Source: a bacterium (GTDB taxonomy: Bacteria; Planctomycetota; Planctomycetia; Pirellulales; Pirellulaceae). From it: a DNA stretch of 61,166 nt. A program made the translations under genes and the position numbers. The notes beneath the pieces are model-generated. The model was not told the DNA's origin, did not search any database, and saw nothing but the letters and a program-made list of their open reading frames with translations. Positions 55,609 through 61,166 of the stretch are shown here, piece after piece. Each line of letters begins with the position of its first letter. Position 1 is the first letter of the stretch. Location of the stretch: contig JAUIGN010000055.1 in NCBI GenBank assembly GCA_030430075.1, positions 1 through 61,166 on the forward strand, read 5' to 3'.

Positions 55609-58600
55609 CTACTGGGTAATCGTCGTCGCATTCCGCTCGGCAACCCGCTCCGTCGGAATCACCCCCAGGTAGGCGAACAGATCCGAAATCTCTTCCAGGG
55701 TCAGGGGATCCAGCAATCCTTCGGGCATCGAGGATTTGCGGCTTGGGACGATCTCATCGATGTCCTTCTCCGCGATCGTCACTTTATCACCCGTTGACTG
55801 TAAGACCACGATCTCATCTTGTCCACCGCCCGCGACAATGCCGGTGTACGTTCGACCGTTGTTGGTCAAGACCGTTTTGGAAGCATACTGGTCTGAGATC
55901 ACGTGCGATGGATACAGAATCGACTCGAGCAATTGTTTCTTCATAAACCGCTTACTGACCGTTGACAGGTCCGGCCCCATCGACTCGCCCCGATCGCCCG
56001 ACCGATGGCACTTGACGCATTGGGCCTTGGCAAAGACCTCGGCCCCCTTGGCCGGTGTTCCGCGACCGCCCTCCTCGCTGGTCAGGTGATGGAGGAGGTC
56101 GTGCATTTGCCATTTGCTATCGCTGCGGGGGACCGGTAATTCCGCCGGCGGCCGATCGGGGTTCTCTTGGCGGAACCAGCGTTGCCAGGCTTTCAGTTCT
56201 GCTTCCCACGTCGCATCGCCGGCGACCAGGGATTCGCCTGTCCAATGCCGCAACAGCGTATTGGCCTGCTTGGCACCGTTCTCTTTGAGGACGAGCCCTT
56301 TCAAGATCACCTGACGAAAATACTCCTGCTCGCGCGGGGCCGCATCGACTTCGGTCAGTTTGGTGAGCACTTCCACGGCGGCGGCGCCTTCCAACGCTTC
56401 TACCGCGCGGACCAGGTACTCCCAGTTCGCATCCGGATCCTGGGCCAGGCCCAACGTGGCAATCATCCGCCGCTCGGGCTCGTCCTCCCATACCTGGCGG
56501 AGGTAGTCGGTCGCCTCCGGGGAATCGGTCTGGGCGAGGACGGCCAGAATTCCCGTTCGGACCTGCTTGGCCGCGTCGCGGTGGTTCCCCTGCAATTGAG
56601 CATCCAACGTCTTGAGGAGAGGAACCCAGTTCTCGTCGGCATGACCCGACACGGCGTACAGCGCGCCCAGCGTCGCGTTCAGGTAGTCGGTTCCCATCGT
56701 GAGAATCGAACGTGCCTCGTCCACCGAAAGCTGCTTGGCAAAGTCCCGCTCGATATTGGCCAGGTAGCGCTCGTAGCTTCCTCCGCCCTCCCACTGCCCG
56801 GCATCCTCAAAGAACTCGATCAGTTTAATCCGTTCTCCCTCCGCCCATCCTTCGTCGAGGAACCGCAGGTGCATGGCGACATGCAGCCGCTCCAGCTTGC
56901 CGCTGTTGGATCCGAGGAATTTCAAGTAACGGTCCATCGGCTCCGTAACCTGCAAGTAGGCGAGCAAACGAATCAGTTCGCGGTTCATCTGATCGTTTCC
57001 GGAGGGGAATTCGGGAGCCAGCGCCGTTCTCAGGTCGGGCACCTCGTCCGCAGCCAACTCACCCCGGTGCAAGGCAACCTGAACCAGCCGCAACATGTCC
57101 ACAAAATTCCGATCCGTAATGAACTCTTCGGTGAGCCGGTTAAATCGTTCAACCACGGCGTGCGCATGTTCGGCACTGGGGTCGGCAATCATCAGTGCCA
57201 GGCCGCCTTGGATGAAGACCCGGTGGTCGGACGATGTGAGGACCTGCTCGCGCCATTGCTCGACCGGCAAGCTCTCCAACAGCCGCCGGGCGGCCCACGC
57301 TTCGTATCGATCATCGGAACCGAGGAGACCGGTGAGCGTATCCAGCGGCGCGTCCTGGCCCGCTCGCAGCAACGCCTCGCAGGCGCGCCGGCGGACAATT
57401 CGATCCGGATCATCCAGCAACCGCACCAACCGCTCGTGCGTCTCATCGCTGGGAAACAGGCCCATCAATTCGACGGCCTTGCCGCGCACCAATTCGTTCT
57501 CGTCACGAGAAAGCATGTCCAGCAACGCGGCGGTCGGGGTCGGCCCATACAACTGCATCAGGTTCAGGGCCCGCGTCCGGTAGTACCAGGGGTTGGCCGT
57601 GCTCCGCGCGACACCGCGCAGCTGGCCCGGCCAGGCATCTCCCAGCGACGAGCGGACCGCGGCAATCTGTTGCCGAGCCCAGGCCGAGTCCAACTGGGGC
57701 TGGCGAATCGCCTCGCTGATCCCGTCGCCCAGGTCGCGAACCGAATCCGGCACTTTGCCCTTCCACTTGACCCGGTAAACACCGCCGTTGCTGCCGCGTC
57801 CGCCGGTCACGAAATACAATCCACCGTCCGGTCCAACGCTCAAATCGGTAATGTTCAGCGGATGTCCCTGCAGGAACACCTCGCTGGTTGCTTCATACGA
57901 GGCACCGTCGCGCTTCATGGTGACCGCGAGAATTTGACCTCCCGACCAGTCCCCCAGGAACATCGCTCCCTGGTACCGCGTCGGAAATGCGAAGTGATCG
58001 TAGCAGACGGCACCCGTCGGCGAGGCACGCCCGGTGTCCAAGACGCCTGGCAGCGAGTCGACGAAGTATTCGGGCCATTTCGACCATCCGCTCCGCCAGC
58101 CGAATTCGGCCCCGGGGGGGACATGGTACAGCCGTGTTGGCCGATACCAGGTCGTGCCCAAGTCGGACTCCATATCGCTGTCGTGCACCATCAGTTCGCC
58201 TTCGCGATTGAAGGCCAGATCGTAGGCGTTGCGGAGTCCACCGGCCACGACTTCGACCTTCTTGCCTTCCGTGTCGGTGCGAATCACCATCCCGCCCGGT
58301 GCCGGCACGCTCCGCGCATGACCGCCTGGATCTTCGTAGCGGGGCAACAGGTCCCCTTCGTAGGCGTTTCGGTAGGGACTCTTCTCGTCCGCATCGATGG
58401 CGGGCAAGGTGTCGTTGCCGAGCACCACATAGATCATGCCGTCGGAACCCAGCACCAGGCCATGCGCGCTGTGCTCGCCCGACTTGTCGAACTTGATGAT
58501 CGTTTTGACATCTTCCAGGACCCCGTCACGGTCAATGTCGGACAAGGCATACAGGCCGTTGCCTTCGGGGCCGGTGGCAGTCACGAAGACTTTGCCGTTG

Positions 58601-59415
58601 AGCGGCAGGATTCCCTGGCACGATTTCACCTGCTTGCAGTACTCGCGCACCGTGTCGACCTGCTCGTCATCGTCGCTATCGTAGATCAGCAAAAGCGGCC
58701 CGCCGTCCCGCGAAGCCAGAATGTGACCAAATTCGTTGAACTCCATCGCGATCAGAGAGCCCGTCTCGTCGTGGTCGAGAATCTGCTGAACCTCGAACTC
58801 CTTGTCGACCTGGAACCGCCTCGACTCGGCCACCGGCGTGGCTTCCTCCTCGGGTGAGAAATTCTCGCGAACATCCCAAGGTGCCGTCCGTCCCAGTTCA
58901 CCAAACGCCTGAGCTTCCTCCCAGCGACTGTCGTTGTAGAGAACGCTGCTCCAGAACGGCAAAGGGCTGAGACTGGTTCGCCATGATCCGTCCGTCGAAT
59001 AGGTAACCCACTCTTCGTCCTCCTCGCGCATCGCGACGCGCGCTGCGAGCGCCGCCGTCGAACCGCGTTCGTTGGTCACCTTGACTCCAACCACGTTCTT
59101 GCCGCGAATCAGGTACCGAGACACGTCGTACTCGATCAGCCGGTCGATCGAATCGCCATGACCGACGCGGCGCCCGTTCACATACAGCTCATACGCGTCA
59201 TCCGCCACGATGGTGACGGTGCCTTGATCCGGACGACGCAAATCGATGCGTTTGCGAAAATAGCAGGAGGTCTGCGGGACCTGATCCCCGTCGTGAAGCG
59301 GCGACCAAATCCAGAGCGCCTCTTCCGCGGACAATCTGGCGGCCCCGCCGAAAAGCAGAGAACAGGCCACCACGCCTAGGAGGGCGACACGCGCCACACT
59401 TGCATTGCATTTCAT
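55609..59415 (-). CDS. PVC-type membrane-bound dehydrogenase with heme-binding domain
   Basis: 1268 residues. Signal peptide, then a carbohydrate-binding-like N-terminal domain (about 30-180, TIVADDAYELYVNG), a beta-propeller sugar/sorbosone-dehydrogenase-like domain (about 220-590), HEAT-like repeats (about 640-1060), and a C-terminal c-type heme domain with CVKCH (about 1140) and a distant Met. This order is the Pirellula/Verrucomicrobium type (membrane-bound dehydrogenase plus heme-binding domain). It likely oxidises a sugar and passes electrons to a cytochrome. GAGGC precedes the ATG. Confidence 0.93.
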   Translation of the reverse strand: MKCNASVARVALLGVVACSLLFGGAARLSAEEALWIWSPLHDGDQVPQTSCYFRKRIDLRRPDQGTVTIVADDAYELYVNGRRVGHGDSIDRLIEYDVSRYLIRGKNVVGVKVTNERGSTAALAARVAMREEDEEWVTYSTDGSWRTSLSPLPFWSSVLYNDSRWEEAQAFGELGRTAPWDVRENFSPEEEATPVAESRRFQVDKEFEVQQILDHDETGSLIAMEFNEFGHILASRDGGPLLLIYDSDDDEQVDTVREYCKQVKSCQGILPLNGKVFVTATGPEGNGLYALSDIDRDGVLEDVKTIIKFDKSGEHSAHGLVLGSDGMIYVVLGNDTLPAIDADEKSPYRNAYEGDLLPRYEDPGGHARSVPAPGGMVIRTDTEGKKVEVVAGGLRNAYDLAFNREGELMVHDSDMESDLGTTWYRPTRLYHVPPGAEFGWRSGWSKWPEYFVDSLPGVLDTGRASPTGAVCYDHFAFPTRYQGAMFLGDWSGGQILAVTMKRDGASYEATSEVFLQGHPLNITDLSVGPDGGLYFVTGGRGSNGGVYRVKWKGKVPDSVRDLGDGISEAIRQPQLDSAWARQQIAAVRSSLGDAWPGQLRGVARSTANPWYYRTRALNLMQLYGPTPTAALLDMLSRDENELVRGKAVELMGLFPSDETHERLVRLLDDPDRIVRRRACEALLRAGQDAPLDTLTGLLGSDDRYEAWAARRLLESLPVEQWREQVLTSSDHRVFIQGGLALMIADPSAEHAHAVVERFNRLTEEFITDRNFVDMLRLVQVALHRGELAADEVPDLRTALAPEFPSGNDQMNRELIRLLAYLQVTEPMDRYLKFLGSNSGKLERLHVAMHLRFLDEGWAEGERIKLIEFFEDAGQWEGGGSYERYLANIERDFAKQLSVDEARSILTMGTDYLNATLGALYAVSGHADENWVPLLKTLDAQLQGNHRDAAKQVRTGILAVLAQTDSPEATDYLRQVWEDEPERRMIATLGLAQDPDANWEYLVRAVEALEGAAAVEVLTKLTEVDAAPREQEYFRQVILKGLVLKENGAKQANTLLRHWTGESLVAGDATWEAELKAWQRWFRQENPDRPPAELPVPRSDSKWQMHDLLHHLTSEEGGRGTPAKGAEVFAKAQCVKCHRSGDRGESMGPDLSTVSKRFMKKQLLESILYPSHVISDQYASKTVLTNNGRTYTGIVAGGGQDEIVVLQSTGDKVTIAEKDIDEIVPSRKSSMPEGLLDPLTLEEISDLFAYLGVIPTERVAERNATTITQ

Positions 59416-59686
59416 ATCTGCCTCGCCGTCGCTCGTCCTTGAGTAACGATTCGTATCTTCCTGATAACCGCCGGTGAAGAAGCCGCACCGCGGGCCTGGC
59501 GCCGATTCAAATGGTGGGGGAGAGTAGCAGCAACCATGCCTCCACGGCAACAGCTATCTGGAGTATTCGTGGCGCAAACCAGCGAGCAGCTAGCACGACG
59601 GTGCCGCGCGCGTCTCCGACCCCGGTCAACACGGCGGGCGTACCGTCGCCATGCGATCGGTCAAGCAAAGCATGAGTCAGCGGAAT

Positions 59687-60646
59687 TCAGGAATGGCGCA
59701 CGAGGCCGTCTGCCCCCCGATGCGACTGCTCCCAGAGCCGAATGCGGTAACCTTCGCCCAGGCAAACCATTAGTTCCAGGATCAAGAGGCCGGCCCGGTT
59801 CATGACATGCCGCGCGCTGCGGTGCCCCAGGCCCCGCACCATTTCCTCCAGCACGTCCAAATGCAACAGCATCGCCTGCTGTGCCGTCACCTGGGACGAG
59901 GCCAGTACGTCCGCCAATTGCTTGATCTCTTCGGCCAGATTTCCTGAACCCATAATCACATAGGTCCGCAACAGTTCCCGGTACCGGGCGGAGAGAGGCT
60001 CGGCCAACGACTTCGCCAGACGCTGCGGTGCCGGTGCATCGGCACAACCGGGCAGAGGTTGCCTTTCGCCGGCCGGACGATCAACTGCCTCGGTACCGAG
60101 CACCATTTCCCGCTGCTGCGCCAGCAACTGGCGTGCTTCGCGATGTTCGAGTTGGCGGCGGTGCGCCTCGCCTTGCTGCAGCCGTCGATTCTCGGCAACC
60201 AGGCGGCGCCGTTCGATCGCCCGCGACACGGTCCAGATCAAGGACCGTATCGTGGTCGTCTGAATGCAGACATAGGCGTCCGCGCCCGCCTCGTAACAGA
60301 GGGCCGACATCTCCTGTTCGCTCAGCGTGCCGAGAACGACGACGGGTTGCTCGTCGCCACCTCCGGCCCGCAGGCCATCCAGCAGTTCGAGCGAATTCAG
60401 GTCCGGCTCTTCGTGGCTGATCAGGACCGCATCAAAGGCATCCTCGCGCAGCCGATGCAGCCCGTCGGCCATACCCACCGCTTCTTCCAACAGGACTTCC
60501 GTGGCGCTGTCCGCCTCGAAGGCATCGGCCAACCAACCACCGGTCCGCTGGGTCCCCGCCACAAACAGTGTGCGCATCCGCGGCGGCAACAACCCCCAGG
60601 GGGTCGAGGGAAGCTGATTGCCGGATTCTTCCACAACCGATGCCAT
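59687..60646 (-). CDS. Pseudo-receiver signalling protein
   Basis: 319 residues. A response-regulator-like alpha/beta domain spans about 25-140 (FDAVLISHEEPD, PVVVLGTLS, AGADAYV). The phosphorylated Asp is replaced by Ser77 (LLD becomes LIS) and the conserved Lys by Ile128, so phosphorylation is unlikely. A Gln/Arg-rich coiled coil follows (about 140-185), then a helical C-terminal domain (about 205-319). No output DNA-binding motif was recognised. GGGAAGGGA precedes the ATG. Confidence 0.8.
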   Translation of the reverse strand: MASVVEESGNQLPSTPWGLLPPRMRTLFVAGTQRTGGWLADAFEADSATEVLLEEAVGMADGLHRLREDAFDAVLISHEEPDLNSLELLDGLRAGGGDEQPVVVLGTLSEQEMSALCYEAGADAYVCIQTTTIRSLIWTVSRAIERRRLVAENRRLQQGEAHRRQLEHREARQLLAQQREMVLGTEAVDRPAGERQPLPGCADAPAPQRLAKSLAEPLSARYRELLRTYVIMGSGNLAEEIKQLADVLASSQVTAQQAMLLHLDVLEEMVRGLGHRSARHVMNRAGLLILELMVCLGEGYRIRLWEQSHRGADGLVRHS

Positions 60647-61043
60647 GGTGATTCCCTTCCCGAGCGCGAATGATCCAGCAGCCGTCAGGCGTTAGCCCCG
60701 ATTGCTTTGCTGGCTGAGCAAACTGGACGCCAACGCATTGCGGCTGCCAACACATTTCGGCTGATTGACGCGGCATTTTCTGTTCGTCCATCGCAAACGA
60801 TGGCGATACAGCAACTTGCGCTGAGTCGCATGGCGTTCATGTTGGATCCGGTCGAGCATCCAGCCGGCGCCGATTTGCCGGCCGCTCCTTGTACAAGAGC
60901 CGGCGTTCTCCGGTCAACGCCAACCGGCCGCTGCCCCATCGATCGGGCGCAGGAAGGGGTTGGTGTTTAGAGGTGCTGTCGCGTAGATTTTCGTCCTGAA
61001 TCTCGTTGGACCTCGTTTCACTAAGTTCAAGGACGGACTTTAG
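60647..61043. other. Intergenic region with dispersed repeat
   Basis: About 400 bp; the repeat copy F occupies the first third. Nothing else recognised except the start of the truncated gene. Confidence 0.5.
60667..60783 (+). repeat. Dispersed intergenic repeat, copy F
   Basis: Head CAGCCGTCAGGCGTTAGCCC, middle GAGCAAACTGGACGCCAACG and tail CGGCTGATTGACGCGGC are all present, with the tail's CGGCTG doubled. Confidence 0.75.
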
Positions 61044-61166
61044 ATGACAAGCACAAAGCTTTCGGACGCAGAATTGAGGAATTTGGAGTCATTGGCGGCT
61101 GGGTGGGGAAAATTGCTGGCGCAGGAGGCATTTCCCGACAAGCCAGGATTGGATGTGAGCTTGGCT
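61044..61166 (+). CDS. Start of an unknown gene (3' truncated), possibly a transposase
   Basis: 41 residues are in the window (MTSTKLSDAELRNLESLAAG then a GKLLAQEAFPD segment), still open at the edge. ATG after AAGGAC. The text is reminiscent of N-termini of some planctomycete transposases, but this is a weak impression. No terminal inverted repeat could be confirmed. Confidence 0.5.
   Translation, partial: MTSTKLSDAELRNLESLAAGWGKLLAQEAFPDKPGLDVSLA

Noticed and set aside
56167..58857. An 896-residue open frame antisense to the large dehydrogenase
   Set aside because: No domain or signal is recognisable; it is a by-product of high GC in the third codon position of the real gene.

Overview
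The window is about 61 kb of GC-rich bacterial DNA with the hallmarks of a planctomycete, probably in or near the Pirellulales. The evidence is: giant secreted proteins with dockerin-like, GEVED, CSLREA and beta-helix modules; the planctomycete N-terminal sorting motif LExRxLLA (here LERRDLLA); a PVC-type membrane-bound dehydrogenase/heme-binding protein; a planctomycete-style cytochrome fused to a multiheme core; and many small, loosely spaced operons separated by repeat-rich intergenic DNA. No rRNA, tRNA, CRISPR array or complete insertion sequence was recognised.

Layout. 1-8 kb: 3' end of a giant secreted multidomain protein ending in a metzincin-like HExxH site. 8.3-9 kb: a FrnE/DsbA-like oxidoreductase whose first active-site cysteine codon is an in-frame UGA, followed by a bacterial-SECIS-like hairpin, so probably a selenoprotein. 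This is the main find. 9-15 kb: outer-membrane beta-barrel candidate plus six-heme cytochrome, SDR, aldo/keto reductase. 15-18 kb: two PH-domain membrane proteins and a DapA-family lyase. 18-21 kb: ECF sigma / single-TM protein / DUF4097-like secreted protein operon. 21-26 kb: GH10-like glycosidase with sugar isomerase, divergent from fructose-1,6-bisphosphatase and a doubled class II aldolase. 26-30 kb: TrkA-C membrane protein, PP2C phosphatase with a coupled proline-rich small protein, lipoprotein, Pmp3-like protein and a 58-residue membrane protein. 30-38 kb: acetolactate-synthase-like enzyme, RNase Z-like hydrolase, ScpA, pentapeptide protein, then ilvN and ilvC. 38-42 kb: prenyltransferase-fold secreted protein, solitary GroES, coiled-coil protein. 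42-48.5 kb: a 2121-residue glycosidase/beta-helix/dockerin protein, divergent from a small HTH gene. 49-55.5 kb: transglutaminase-like protein, lipoprotein, alpha/beta hydrolase, globin, class IV aminotransferase, EVE protein. 55.6-61 kb: 1268-residue dehydrogenase/cytochrome, a pseudo-receiver protein, and the start of a truncated gene.

How genes work together. ilvN, ilvC, the ALS-like enzyme and the class IV aminotransferase all touch branched-chain amino acid metabolism but are not one operon. The sigma-factor operon and the PP2C to Pmp3 stretch look like envelope or stress signalling. Two repeat systems link distant intergenic regions: a roughly 90-120 bp dispersed element (six copies) and short tandem arrays at 26.0 and 51.3 kb that share a 52-bp block with one mismatch.
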